Source: Rehmannia glutinosa (lineage: Eukaryota > Streptophyta > Magnoliopsida > Lamiales > Orobanchaceae). Taken from it: a stretch of 64,000 bases of DNA. A model generated the notes under the pieces. The model worked only from the letters and a program-made list of their open reading frames with translations, made no database searches and had not been told where the DNA came from. The DNA lies in assembly GCA_016081115.2 (NCBI GenBank), contig JABTTQ020002834.1, positions 213,891-277,890 of the forward strand, read 5' to 3'. The position numbers and the translations under genes were made by a program. Positions 1 through 10,519 of the stretch are shown piece by piece; positions within the stretch are counted from its first letter, which is position 1, and the number at the start of each line of letters is the position of its first letter.

Positions 1-984
1 CTTATATGACAATTGTGACTGCAACATGTTTCGACACAACAACCATTAATCATACAACAAATAGCAGGGGAAATATAAATATCTCAGGTCCCCACCATAT
101 GGCAGAGTTTTAAGAGCAATCTATTGCATGGGCCATTTCTGTACAACTTTTTTACGTTTAAAATAACTAAGTTGCACTTAAATAAGAAAACTATACTGAT
201 GCTACCATCACCTCTACAGTGAATTCAACATAAACAGATAGAAACATCTTTTCCCTCCCCCCCCTCCCCCCAATCATCGTGTGCAAAATATGATTATTTT
301 GCTGATTTTTGTTAGAAACTGATCCATAACTATTGATGATATAGAAAAAAGAAAATCGAAAACGAAAGAACGAAAACCTGTGATGGGATTCAACTTTCAA
401 GCAATTTCTTTCATTTGAAAAAAAGCCATCGATAAGAAGCCTAATTGCAACAAGGATTTTTCTTTATGTAATGAATTAAAAGAAATGTTGGGCAGAAAAC
501 ATGCCTGAAGAGTGAGACTTGGACTAAGTTAGTTGGCCACCACATGGCTGCTGGCTCCACCAAATACCTTCTGAAAATACCAGCCCATCCAAATCCAAGC
601 ATCTACCATTCAAACCATAATTATAAACCAAAAAACTTTTTCTTAAAAAAAATTAACCACCATTAGAAACAATCTATTCTGTGTTAAACATCCAAAAAGC
701 CAACCATTTATTTACCTGTGTTGTAAGGCTTAATTGCAAAAAATATCCTATAACTTTGGGTGGATTGCATTTTAGAACTTTTATTATTGCGTTTGCAAAA
801 TATGCCTTGTAAATTTAAAAGTTCTGCAGAAAGTGTCCTGTATGTTTTACACTAAAGCAATTTCGGTCCTAAAAATTTCGAGTTGCTGCAAAATCTGTCC
901 AGCGGAATAATTGCATATTTTCATAATACCAATTATACCCTTATTCATACATATGGCTGATTGACTAAGTGTTTTGCTTTAAAA
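1..984. other. Intergenic DNA, no gene recognised
   Basis: This stretch is AT-rich and holds no convincing coding region. The only open frame (191-400, minus) crosses a pyrimidine tract at about 253-271 and looks accidental. The part from about 730 to 960 has the low-complexity look of a decayed plant interspersed repeat, and the pararetrovirus primer site follows it directly, so the virus fragment may have integrated into such a repeat. No terminal repeats or target-site duplication could be drawn. Confidence 0.5.
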
Positions 985-1000
985 TGGTATCAGAGTCCAG
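985..1000 (+). promoter_or_regulatory. Initiator tRNA-Met primer-binding site of the pararetrovirus
   Basis: The sequence TGGTATCAGAGTCCAG matches the standard complement of the plant initiator tRNA-Met 3' end over TGGTATCAGAG. In caulimovirids this site primes minus-strand DNA synthesis and marks map position 1. It lies 77 bases before the first viral-type ATG. No LTR precedes it, which fits a pararetrovirus better than an LTR retrotransposon. Confidence 0.8.
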
Positions 1001-1076
1001 GTTTATTAAGAACTTTTAGTTATATTTATTATATTTATGTAATTAACAATTGGTGAGGAGAATTTTCTCCGAGAAT

Positions 1077-1691
1077 ATGGATCCGGACCGATGTCCGAGA
1101 TGTACCCCTTACAGGACATATCGTCAAATATTGACGATGTATGCACAAGAACACCTTGACCAGGTTTCATATTGGGAATACCAACATGAAGAAAAAGAAC
1201 AGGCAGAGCCGACGGGGAAACCTTAAGGCAATGCAAAATGCGAGCAAAATATTATTATAGGCGATTCGATGCTTAACGGACCACTATATGTTCACTTGAT
1301 GAACCTTCAAGAAATGGTTCATGAAAATTCCCATCGAACAATGATTCCGATGGAGTACCGAGTTGAACGAGATACTTCCAGACAAATCTAAGTTCTCCAG
1401 AAGATCTTAGAGAAATCCGAAGACGGTGCGGAATTATGGCAACCGCCATATTCATCTACGGCCAAAGACAAGTTCATCGATCCGAACTGGATGGAGAGCG
1501 GTGGTGAAATATCGAAGGATACTCTTGAACTCCTTCATGATATTCGTAAACGAGTCAAGAACCTGGAGGACAGGCCGAGTTCTTCGAGAGGAAAGAAGCG
1601 TATAGATTTCGGACGAAGACTATTTACACCAAAAGGGAAACCAACCGAAGTTATACGAAAAATGATGGATGAGAGAAGCTCATTGCTCTAA
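1077..1691 (+). pseudogene. Pararetrovirus N-terminal reading frame, broken by two stops
   Basis: From the ATG at 1077 one frame runs to 1691, interrupted only by stops at 1224-1226 and 1389-1391. The last third (from 1491) is a charged segment rich in Lys, Arg and Glu that could form a helix. Its place between the primer site and the coat-like region suggests it was the N-terminal part of the first virion-protein ORF. I recognise no named domain in it. The frame persists across two isolated stops, which points to fairly mild decay. Confidence 0.5.
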
Positions 1692-1803
1692 TCAAAGGGA
1701 AATCCATCAAAAATTAAAAAAGATGGATATGGAAAAGATGAATCTTAAAGATCTACATGACCTTGCGTAATCCTTCGCAGGATTAGGAATTGTAGATTTA
1801 AAG

Positions 1804-2148
1804 ATGAACACAAGAGATGGAACATTGGTTACCTATGATCCAACGGGGAAGACCAATTCCACCACCACCACCAGATTAATCCTAACGTCGAAGAAATCTT
1901 GGTTCGAATCATGGAGCTCGGGACGAGAGGATGCCACACGCCTGGGGATTTCAAGACCGGGAATGATCCACTTTCGGGGACGGGGAGGTCGAAACCCTCT
2001 TGTAGGGACTCGACAACCTACCGGAAGGCCGAATGTTTATCAAACGCCTTATGGAAGATCGCACCTCGACCCAATACATCCATATAGGTTGATGTTAAAT
2101 CTGGACATCCCAGATTTTAAAAATAGAGAAGTTCTCATTGATGAATGA
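1804..2148 (+). pseudogene. Pararetrovirus coat-protein region, N-terminal piece
   Basis: This 114-codon frame follows the N-terminal relic. Its first half is Gly/Arg/Thr-rich. Its last 25 residues lead into the coat-like core, which continues in another frame from about 2138; the two frames overlap by 11 bases, indicating one frameshift. Assignment to the coat region rests on position and on how its end joins the next segment, not on a motif of its own. The joined protein is deliberately not written out. Confidence 0.45.
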
Positions 2149-2677
2149 GCTTACTATGAGAATTTTGAGAACCCTCGATCTTACAAAAGATTCATTCATT
2201 TTACTCATTGAAATGAGTTTTGAAGGATCGGTGAAGATTGCCTGGGATATGACCGATGCTAGTACAAAAGGTTCGGTCACATCAGGAGAATCACTTAAAG
2301 GAATTGTCGATGGTATGACAAAACTATTCAAAATCCAGTTCATCGCACAAAGTTATTTCGAGGGATTAGAGGATGAAAAAAGAAAGAGATATAAACAAGC
2401 CCTCTATAGCCTTGAGTTACTTGATATTTGTCATATTGACGAATATATCAAGTTGTTCACCGAATACCGGTGGAAATCCAAGATTGAAGAAAAGGAAGTT
2501 GCACAGCTATTCTTTGCCAAGATTCCGAGTCCCTGGAGAGAAATGCTTATCAGAGAATACAAGGACGGAGTGGAAGTAGAAACTGTGGCCAGAAAAATGT
2601 CTTTCCTAAAAGTCAAGTTATCTGAATGGTATTACCAAGCGATTCTGACAGAATTACAAGAGATTAAGAGGAATTAA
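2138..2677 (+). pseudogene. Pararetrovirus coat-protein core
   Basis: This 179-codon open segment is dominated by helical, charged sequence with spaced Trp and Phe residues. The pattern of a long basic/acidic helix, then a Leu/Phe-rich strand ending in a proline-serine-proline-tryptophan turn (about residues 125-135), resembles the conserved centre of caulimovirid capsid proteins. The capsid would package the viral DNA. The next 500 bases supply the basic region and the acidic tail expected after it. It has no start codon of its own that can be trusted, because the preceding frame runs into it by a frameshift. Confidence 0.6.
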
Positions 2678-3200
2678 CAAAGCGGTTCCTCTATGTTGCG
2701 TGGATAATGACATCCCAACAATTGTGGGAGGTCAAAGTCAGCAGTAACACTGAGAAAAAGAAAGAGAGAAGCCATCTATACCGTCGGGGAAGCAATAAAT
2801 AAAAAAGTAGGTCTTCATGGAGACCTAGAAGGTTCGTCAAAACAAAGCCCGGTTACAAATCGGGGCAAAGACCAACACCAAGCGGGGAGTAGAGCCTCAT
2901 CATCAGGTTCTAATCAAGCAAGTACAGTAAATCCAGGAAGGAGAACTTTCAGGAGAGCTCACACCAGAGCAAGAGGAAATATCTCAACAGATTGTCCAGA
3001 TAACCAGAAACGAGGAGTCAGACAGTTTGAAGCTACACCAGAAACCGAAGAAGATGTCTATTATCAAGATCTTATACAGGTGTATCAATTTGAGGATATA
3101 CCCTCAGATGAAAGCATCTATGAAGAAGAGATCTATTCTGACGATTGAAGTGACTCCAGCTCAGAATCAGAGTGAAGAAGAAATTCTTGATGAAGCGATC
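2678..3200 (+). pseudogene. Pararetrovirus coat-protein C-terminal part with acidic tail
   Basis: After the stop ending the core, short frames encode a Lys/Arg-rich stretch (about 2750-2990) followed by a Glu/Asp/Ser-rich stretch (about 3030-3180). This basic-then-acidic ending is typical of caulimovirid capsid precursors. A zinc knuckle of the CX2CX4HX4C type would be expected between the two, but I find only a single Cys-Pro remnant near 2992, so the knuckle appears lost. Several frameshifts interrupt the region. Confidence 0.5.
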
Positions 3201-3253
3201 GGGGAGGATATGTCGGATTCCTCTCTCACACGACGGTTTCTCATAAAACTCTT

Positions 3254-3733
3254 ATGAGAATCATGAAGGAAGATCCAAAGCTTCAAGTCTATGATGGATT
3301 TATAATCGAAGCTATGGAAAAAGCATTGGATAAAATTGGGTTTCGTAACAGAAAACACCAAATTATCCACAGGGTAACAACCGGAGAATTTGCTATTCCG
3401 ATGGAGTTTACCGGTAACCTGATCAAGATGCAGTTGGTCCCTATTAAAGAAATACAGGAGATCAAAAGCAGAGTTAAAAGAGAAGTTGCAAATGCACTCT
3501 CATGGATTCATATCGGAGCCATAAGAGTCATTATAAAAGCAACATTCAAAGAAGGAATAGATTCACCACTCAATCTTGCTATTTTTGACAAGCGAATCTC
3601 ACATCTCAAGGATTCATGCCTTGGAGCGGTTACAAGAAATTTGTATGCTGGGAAATTGGCATTTAATGTCTATCCTAGAATTGCATACAATTTGGGAGAT
3701 CGAGATTTCAATAGAGTCCTAACCCTTCATTAA
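3254..3733 (+). pseudogene. Pararetrovirus movement protein (30K superfamily), partial
   Basis: This 159-codon frame carries the core of a 30K-type movement protein, which in plant viruses opens plasmodesmata for cell-to-cell spread. The segment around residues 90-120 has the family's alternating hydrophobic strands, the sequence GAIRVIIKATF, and a conserved aspartate in a Phe-Asp-Lys context. It is shorter than the usual 250-350 residues, and the surrounding frames carry stops, so it is a fragment. It lies downstream of the coat region, the unusual order that points to a cavemovirus- or solendovirus-like source. Confidence 0.72.
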
Positions 3734-3833
3734 GATTTGAAAGAGATGATTTGATGAAAGAAGGAACATACCCTACTCGATCACATACAAGATATCCTAT
3801 GCTCTCTCGAATACACATCATTCAGAAGTATTC

Positions 3834-4130
3834 TTGAGAAAGGAATTTATTGAAGTCCCAAGAATCTTCAAGGACTTTGCCAGGGTGGTTTTACCAAAAA
3901 TCATTGAGTCTCCAACTATAAAGGAGATTGATATGAAAATACAAGATCAACCAGTCTTCAACAAAAGTCGAAGTCTCAGAGTTGAGCCCAGAAGGATGTC
4001 TTTCCAACAGGATATGATGGTGAGCGATGGCGTTGGGAAGAGAAGAGACAAGCACGCGATTCGGCGCATCCCATATGTTTTCAAAACAGGAGAGCCGAAA
4101 TGTCCGAAGGATGGAGAGAGGTTGAAGTAA
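3834..4130 (+). pseudogene. Pararetrovirus segment between movement protein and protease
   Basis: This 98-codon frame follows the movement-protein relic and is rich in Lys, Arg and Glu. It probably held the C-terminal extension of the movement protein or the linker to the polymerase polyprotein. No motif allows a firmer call. It ends at a stop just before retropepsin-like sequence appears in other frames. Confidence 0.35.
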
Positions 4131-4380
4131 TATTTGACATCACTCAAAAGGATAATATTATTCCTTGTGATGTTCTATATTATCTCCAACAACCAATAGT
4201 TGGGAGGCATCAAGAAGCCTAAAGATAGGTGAAATTGAGCTTACTATCACGGGAGTAGCAGGGGAAAATCCCGAACAATTAATATTGGGAATTGATTTTC
4301 TCGAGGATCATAAACCTTGGGAAAGATTACAAGAAGGAATGGAGTTCACGATGGGCGATAAAAGATATAGAATTAGATGA
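4131..4380 (+). pseudogene. Pararetrovirus retropepsin-like segment 1
   Basis: The frames here are broken. One carries LILGIDFLE at about 4280-4310, followed by a charged strand ending near 4378. A hydrophobic strand with Leu-Gly-X-Asp/Asn-Phe-Leu is the usual second half of caulimovirid and retroviral aspartic proteases. The Asp-Thr/Ser-Gly active-site triplet is not visible, so catalysis is lost or the region is only structurally similar. A second, similar motif follows about 370 bases later. Confidence 0.45.
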
Positions 4381-4629
4381 CCACTAGTCCATTCTCCATA
4401 TACATTTCTATCGGAATGTTATATTCGAATATAAAGCCGAGTATTTCGCCGCCTATATTGATTCAGAGCGAATATGTCTTGCAAAGCCGGATGCTTTTCC
4501 TAAAGAAATTGGAGAAGATTTTTGACTATTGCGGGAAGAGATTTCTCTAAAAGAATTCTTATTCTTAATAGAGGAATTAAACAAGCGAGTAAATCATGAT
4601 CGGAGGTGCGGGGCGGTACCCCATGGTAC

Positions 4630-4716
4630 AAGGTGAAAATGCCACCAATCTATTTCCATGATACATGTGCGAGATGTTTTGCTAGGAAACAACTTCCTAC
4701 AAATGTTCTATAAATA
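4630..4716 (+). pseudogene. Pararetrovirus retropepsin-like segment 2
   Basis: A short frame at 4669-4713 contains LLGNNFLQ before a stop at 4714. It closely resembles the ILGxNFL strand of caulimovirid proteases, which precedes reverse transcriptase in the polyprotein. No reverse transcriptase is found after it, so this is the last recognisable viral sequence. The stretch between it and segment 1 is broken into short frames. Confidence 0.45.
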
Positions 4717-4720
4717 GTCC

Positions 4721-6420
4721 GTGAGGTGGCACGCGAGCGGATTCGGATGGAACAAGGTCGATGATCGGCTGAATCGGAGAAGTACAAATTGATTTCAGTG
4801 ATTCGGGAATTTTGTCCCGTCGGTGGGTTCGGGATTATTTGGGTTTTCTCGGGCTTTAGATTCGATTTCGATTTTCGCAAATTCGTGGGTGGTGGCTCAA
4901 GTGGTGATTGTTCGAGCGGACTAGTTTTTGAGCGGTTCAATTTTGGATTTTTCCTGAGATTTGTGGTGGCGGTGGTTTGTGGTTTGGGCTGGAAAATAAG
5001 ATTACATGTTTTTCTCTTGTTGCAGATTTGAAGAATAATTAGAACGTAATTTTCTCTTGGTACATTGCTTTTATAAGTTTAATTAGGGTTACTAGATTAT
5101 GTATTAAAAGGCTTGTGTGGGAAAATCAATTTGCGAGTAGAACTCTTAGAGTTTGATTCGAGATCTTGAATGAGATGCCAGGGGTCTTTTTAATCCTAGT
5201 TGATGTAGGATTGTTAATGGATTAAACTTAAAAAAAAAATGGGCTAAGCTCAAATTTGGGCTTATATAATTAGGGATTTGCTTAAAATTGGGCCTGGCTT
5301 AAACTTAGACATTGGACTAGAGAAAATTGGGCTTGAATTTTAAAATAAGTAATTTAGCCCCTAAATAATAATAACTAAATCTAATATTAATTAGAATCTT
5401 TATAAAAGGCCTAAATAAAATCTCGGGTATTACTGAGAAAAGTATTACATGTTGAACTTAAAAGTAGTACAATTTTAGTGTTACACATTTGAGTGAAAAT
5501 GTATTACACATTGAACTGAAAAATATTACACGTTGTAATAAAAAGTATTACTTAGAAAAAAATACAAATTCGAGAGTGCACAACAAAAGTGCAGCGATGT
5601 ACGATGTTGTGCACCAACAACGACTGTTTTCATCCATTTTTCATTCATTCATCCTTCATTTCATGGTTGATTTAAACGATTTAGATGAGAGAATAAGTTT
5701 AAATGTGAAATTTAAAAACCTCCATTAATGGAAAACTCCTAATACCATGGATGTGCTAGTTAGACTTAAGTAATAATTCTACAAAGATGAAAAAAATATG
5801 ATTTTTCTTTTCCATCCCCAAAATCGACCCACCATTTATTTTGGTAAAGTGAAAATTAATTAAGCCCTTGCATTCTTGGAGTAATATTTCTTCACGTTGT
5901 AAGTACTTTGGAGGCATTGCAGTGATTATCAATTTTTTCTTAAGAATTTGGATTTTCTGAGTTTAAAAAAAACATCATGTTGAAAAAACTAAGTTATGTG
6001 GCAAATAAACTGTTTAATTTGTAAACTAGTAAATTATATAAGAGCACACAAAGGTTTTCAATGAGATTGGGTTAGAGGATAAATTCTCAATTATGCAATT
6101 GGTTTATCAATTCCCTTAATCGGAATGTACTAGGGAGGAATTTAATAACTACGTAACAAAGAAGACATATGATCATCATAAATTTCACTTATTCAGGAAG
6201 CGAAGTTCAGACAAACGCAGGGGTTCTGGACGATTGTTGCATAAATTAAAGTTTTCTGGATCTACTTACAGCCTTGTGTAGAGAGAAGAAGGGAGCCACT
6301 GTGTAAAGAGAAAAACAGGTCAGTTATTCCTCAAGGCATGGGTTAAGTTTTGGGCTTAAATTTGGATTTTGGTAATAGGGTTCCGTCTCAAATCCGTGAG
6401 ACTGTCTCACAAGAGACCTA

Positions 6421-6423
<3 letters not shown>
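4721..6423. other. Non-coding region with short repeats, no gene recognised
   Basis: There is no supported gene. At 5438-5570 the motif AGTATTAC or a close variant recurs about six times, which suggests the edge of an unclassified DNA transposon. At about 6385-6422 a short stretch with GTGAGACTGTCTCACAAGAG has an internal inverted symmetry of a kind common in dicot interspersed repeats. The open frames at 4789-5031 (plus) and 4650-4940 (minus) overlap each other, have no recognisable domain, and are not called. Confidence 0.5.

Positions 6424-6451
<28 letters not shown>
6424..6451. repeat. (AT)n microsatellite
   Basis: Fourteen uninterrupted AT dinucleotides follow directly after a GTGAGACTGTCTCAC-containing repeat. 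The position suggests the array grew at the edge of that repeat. Confidence 0.95.
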
Positions 6452-6454
<3 letters not shown>

Positions 6455-6680
6455 TTAGATCTGGTGAGTCCACATAAGTTATGTAAGTATGTGAAACCAA
6501 ATCTGAAGCGTTGAGTTATTTTTAAACAGTCTAGATTAGTTTTTATTTTTTTAATGGTTAATTTACTGAAAAAAAGTACTTTTTGGTAAATTAAACTTTA
6601 TATCAATTATTAGAGGGGAGTTATTTTTGGTGGTGGCTTTTAATATTCCTAGAATTAAGGGATCTCAAAAGAGACGATTT

Positions 6681-6683
<3 letters not shown>

Positions 6684-6759
<76 letters not shown>
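6684..6759. repeat. (TC)n microsatellite
   Basis: Thirty-eight uninterrupted TC dinucleotides. The open frames that cross it on both strands (Ser-Leu or Glu-Arg repeats) are products of the array and not genes. Long CT tracts like this are often length-polymorphic. Confidence 0.97.
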
Positions 6760-6762
<3 letters not shown>

Positions 6763-7053
6763 AACCCTCTCATCATCTTCTCGACGACTCTTTTTTGAGG
6801 CAGCACCAACTCGATGACACTTCTTCGAGGCGGCACCATCTCCGAGTTGACTGAATGGCCTCATCTTCTTCTCCGAGTCGACGGCCACATCGTCAGTGGA
6901 ACAAGGTTTTTTTTCTTCATTTTTCGGATTTTTTTTTGAAATTTTTGGGTTAAGTCCTTTGTACAAGCATATGATAATGTATAATATTTCTGACTTTTTT
7001 ATAATTTTTTTGTTATTGTTGTAGTTTTCAAACCCTAGAACCCTAGAATAATT

Positions 7054-7900
7054 ATGGGTTTCTATTTTTTACTTTGTTTTGTTGGTTTTTTATGGTGTAT
7101 TGTTGCAGTTTTTAGGATGTTGCTATGTTTTTTATTTTAGTTTTGAGTTTGGGTAAAATTGCTATGTTGGGTAAATTGCTCTGTTTTGAGTTTGGGTAAT
7201 TGCTATGTTATTTTATTTTATTTTTTGATGTAACACGATGAAAATTTAGGGAAATAGGGTTTAAATTGCTCTGTTTTGTTCAAATATGTGCAAATGTTTA
7301 TTGATTTTCTTAATATTGCTTATATATGTTCTTCTAAATGCTTAGCTAGGCTCTGTTGTGGGTTTCTGTTTTTTTATTTCGTTTTTGTTGGAATTTTTGG
7401 GTGTATTGTTGTAGTTAGAGCTGTCAAAAAAAGCCCGGCCCGATGGATTGGCCCAACCGGCCCGGTAATAGGATTGGGCTGGGCTGAGCTGCGATTTTGC
7501 AAGCCTAAAAAGAGTCGGCCCATTAGGCCCGAAACACCGAGCCAACCCGATTGGCCCGAAGCAAATCAAGTGTATTTTGAATACATGGGTGAATTGGGCT
7601 CCCAAAATAGCGGCCCGAAGAAATTCCGGCCCGGCCCGACCCAATTTTCCCACTTGGTCCAATGGGCTAGCACCGAAGCCACTGGCCCGAACAAATTGAC
7701 AAACTCTAATTGTAGTTATTAGGATGTTGCTATGTTTTTGATTTAGTTCGGAGTTTGGGTAAATTATTTTCGATGTAACACGATGAAAATTTAGGAAAAT
7801 AGGGTTTAAGTTGCTCTGTGTTGTTCAAGTATGTGAAAAATGCTTATTAATTTTCTTAATATTGCTTATCTATATTCTTATAACTGCTTAGATAGGATCT
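7054..7900. repeat. Local tandem duplication, second copy interrupted by a hAT-like element
   Basis: Two similar segments lie head to tail. Copy 1 is about 7054-7358 and copy 2 about 7359-7900. Both contain the landmarks TGGGTTTCT, GTGTATTGTTG, TTAGGATGTTGCTATG, GATGTAACACGATGAAAATT and CTTAATATTGCTTAT in the same order. Copy 2 is longer because it contains the 293-bp element at 7416-7708. Small indels separate the copies, so the duplication is not recent. Confidence 0.75.
7416..7708. mobile_element. Non-autonomous hAT-like element, GGCCCG-rich
   Basis: The element starts TAGAGCTGTCAA and ends TTGACAAACTCTA, imperfect terminal inverted repeats. It is flanked by an 8-bp duplication, GTTGTAGT (7408-7415) and ATTGTAGT (7709-7716), with one mismatch. 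The body is filled with GGCCCG and its complement in both orientations, as in a common class of small plant hAT-type elements. It encodes nothing. The uninterrupted site survives at 7102-7109 in copy 1 of the local duplication. Confidence 0.8.
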
Positions 7901-9120
7901 GTTTAATGTTTTTTAGTCATTAGGATTTTTAATTGAAAAACAAAGTGGGGAAACAATGGGTAATTAGTATTGCTATGTTTTGTTTAAGTATTGGGAATTG
8001 CTTATTGAGGTTTTCCACTGCTCTTTGTTGTTGTTAATTATGCTTCTGTATGATTTGTTTTCTGCTTATGTATGTTTTATATTCTGCTTATGCTTGGTTG
8101 GTGTTGTGCTTATAAATGATTGTTTGTTAATGAATGATTTATATAACTGACTAGTGCTTTTTTTGATAGATTTCCGTTGGAAATGGAAAAAGAGAGTAGG
8201 AAAAGAAAGGACGCAACTAGTGATGGTGCAGAGTTGAGGATCACAACGAAACGTTGTTGTTTTATACTTTTGATCAAATGGTTGAATATTGTAGTATTTT
8301 ATAATAATTTGAATTTTGTTGGTTTTGACGTACATGTGTAGTTGATATATGAATATTTTTGAGTTAGTGGCACATTTATTTGATGGTTTTTAGATACTAT
8401 AAGCGAGAATGCAATTACTTTGTAAGCAATATTTTTGGTATAAATATGTTGTGTCATAGATTTGAGTACATGTATATCTTGTATTTTTTATTTGTTTTTT
8501 TCCATGAAAAATTTGATCAAAAAGCAGTATAACAACCTTACATAAGCTATACTTTTCACACCAATAAGCAGTAGAACATATGAACTAAAATAAGCAATTT
8601 TGCTTGAATGTTGAATAATTTGCTTTAAAAGCGAAGAATGACCATTAAAAAGCAAAAGACCTAGTACGTGAATAAGCAGTAAAAAATTTGGACATAAATA
8701 AGTAATTTGTTTTGGTTGCTAAATAATTGGCTAAAAAAGCAGTAAAATAAGCATACATAGGCAGTTTTTAATACGTGAATAAGCAGCACACCATATTTTC
8801 GAACACATATTTTTTTTGAATGTTTCATATTTGTATAAGATCAAAATTATTAAGAAACATTTTAAAATGGTATCAAACAGTCACAAAAGCTTAACAAACA
8901 AATAAATAAAATATTTAAATAAGCATAAATATTAAGAGGTAATACAAGCATAAATAAACAGTATTGAATACGTCAATAAGCATCAACACAGATTTAAAAA
9001 TACTGTTTCATCGTTGCACAAGATCACAGTTATTAAGAAATATTTTAAAATCATGTAAAGATTGTTTGAAGCTCGAATAAAATGGAGTCATGACAAAAAA
9101 AATTCAATTCTACTTGTCGC

Positions 9121-9540
9121 ATGTTCTGCCATTGGTGGACCTATTTCTTCATATTTTCCATAACGTTTCTTCAATTTCTGGCTTGCTTTGATTGCTTTCT
9201 CTTTCTGACTTTGAAGTCGGCTCTTACTCGACTGTCGTTGCCCTTATTTTTAGCATGTATTGGCGGAACACTACAATGCCTAATTGAGATGTGTTCCCAG
9301 CGAAGCCTTCGATCAATGATTGCTTGTTGACCGAATTGGAACATGTATGTTAATCCATCAGCAACATTTGTTTGTGGTCTTCTATGAGCTCTGACAATGC
9401 TTTAATGTTGGACTTGTTGTCTTTTGCTAGAACAATACAACAGTGAAGGTCAAACCAAATCTGTTACTTGGCTGGAATTTTGTCGTCTTCCTTTAGTAGC
9501 AAGAAGATGTGACGACAGAGTAGTCCGTTATGTTGAAACA
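9121..9540 (-). pseudogene. FAR1-related (FRS/MULE-transposase-like) C-terminal relic
   Basis: Reading the minus strand from 9540, one frame gives GLLCRHIFLLLKEDDKIPAK followed by a stop. This is the second half of the SWIM zinc finger of FAR1/FHY3-related proteins, where Cys-X-His ends the CxCx(n)CxH motif. Lower down (about 9270-9180) another frame reads VPPIHAKNKG and then a Lys/Arg-rich stretch, the usual Pro-Pro...Asn/Thr-Lys-Gly segment after the SWIM finger. FAR1 proteins are transcription factors derived from Mutator-like transposases. Stops and at least one frameshift make this a pseudogene; the DNA-binding and transposase core are missing. Confidence 0.65.
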
Positions 9541-10519
9541 CAGTAAATAAGTAAGCAACATTTTGAATACATACAAGCATGTATTTTTGCACATCTAAGC
9601 AACATTCTAGCCATACCTAAGCAAAGTTATGGGTTAAAAAAAAATGAGAATGATGAAGTGTAGCACCCTTTCTAGCTTACTTGAATTTTAATGTGAAAAT
9701 AAACAATTAAAATAGAAATACTCTAGAATGCTTAAAAACATCGAACAATAGAATCTTACTTCTTTTGAAAACTTTGCAGCGAAATTAAATGCTTATAACA
9801 TAAATAATTACTTGTCCAAAAACATTCATATTGAAAATAAAATGACATTCGATGTTTAATAAACTAAAAGGCCAAAACATTGAAAATAATAAAAATCGAA
9901 GGACATGGGTTTCCCGAGTCACTGCGTCCGGCCATCTCCTTCCTCTCCTGCATTCTCATCTGAAAAATATTCAACATTCATGGAATGAGCTAAAGGAGCT
10001 CAACAAGTAACCTCATGCATGAAATGCCATACTGTCAATATCTTGACTTGTATAACTTAAAAAGACTTTACGTTTTACTTGCTTAAAAACCTTCATTTCA
10101 TTGCTTAAAACTTTCTTTCACATAAAACTTTGTCTTTCGTTGCATGAAACATTCTTTGGACGCGAGCTCACTTGGTAACACATTGTTCTAATCAGGATCG
10201 CAGTGGGCCTTGTTATTTGGAACCCGTGATTTTGCCCGAAGGCCCATTTCCATTCGTTTTGCCCGAAGGCCCTTTTCCTTTAACATTAACATTACATGGT
10301 CGGAACGCTGGTCCCCCGCGCCCATTTCCCACTCACTCCAGCATCATAGAACAATGTGCACCCATTTCTTTTTGGAAAACATTATACTTTATGACTTGAC
10401 TTTACTTAATGTTTCGATGCTCGTGAAATGCTATGAACATACATTAACAATGATGCATGAACCTAAGTGATGCAACATATCATTAAATACGAGAATAAAC
10501 GTAAGCGTACTTGAGAGCA

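Larger units (their letters stand above)
985..4720 (+). mobile_element. Endogenous pararetrovirus (Caulimoviridae) fragment, decayed and truncated
   Basis: This is a plus-strand relic of a plant DNA pararetrovirus. In order it shows an initiator-methionine primer site, an N-terminal reading frame, a coat-protein-like region with an acidic tail, a 30K-type movement protein, and one or two retropepsin-like motifs. Reverse transcriptase and RNase H are absent, so it is truncated at its 3' side. The coding regions are broken by in-frame stops and frameshifts, so no functional protein is expected. Coat protein before movement protein is the arrangement known in cavemoviruses and solendoviruses; badnaviruses and petuviruses usually have movement protein first. 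The genus is inference from that order alone. The right edge is set by the last recognisable protease-like motif. Confidence 0.8.
7300..9620. repeat. Opposed arrays of TGCTTA and TAAGCA motifs around a FAR1-like relic
   Basis: From about 7310 to 8120 the plus strand carries roughly ten TGCTTA-type motifs and hardly any complements. From about 8420 to 9620 the complement TAAGCA dominates, about a dozen times, often as AATAAGCAGT. Two clusters facing each other are the layout of subterminal repeats in DNA transposons that use many transposase-binding sites. I could not find matching terminal inverted repeats, so the element's ends and superfamily are unknown. The FAR1-like relic at 9121-9540 lies within the right-hand cluster. 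Confidence 0.45.

Noticed and set aside
4789..5031. 80-codon plus-strand frame after the pararetrovirus
   Set aside because: It is Phe/Gly/Val-rich with no viral or plant domain and overlaps a similar antisense frame.
6627..6966. Open frames across the CT tract on both strands
   Set aside because: They are produced by the (TC)38 microsatellite (Ser-Leu and Arg-Glu repeats) and have no domain.
7276..7722. 148-codon plus-strand frame and its minus-strand partner
   Set aside because: They cross the ends of the 293-bp hAT-like element; the coding look comes from GGCCCG repeats.
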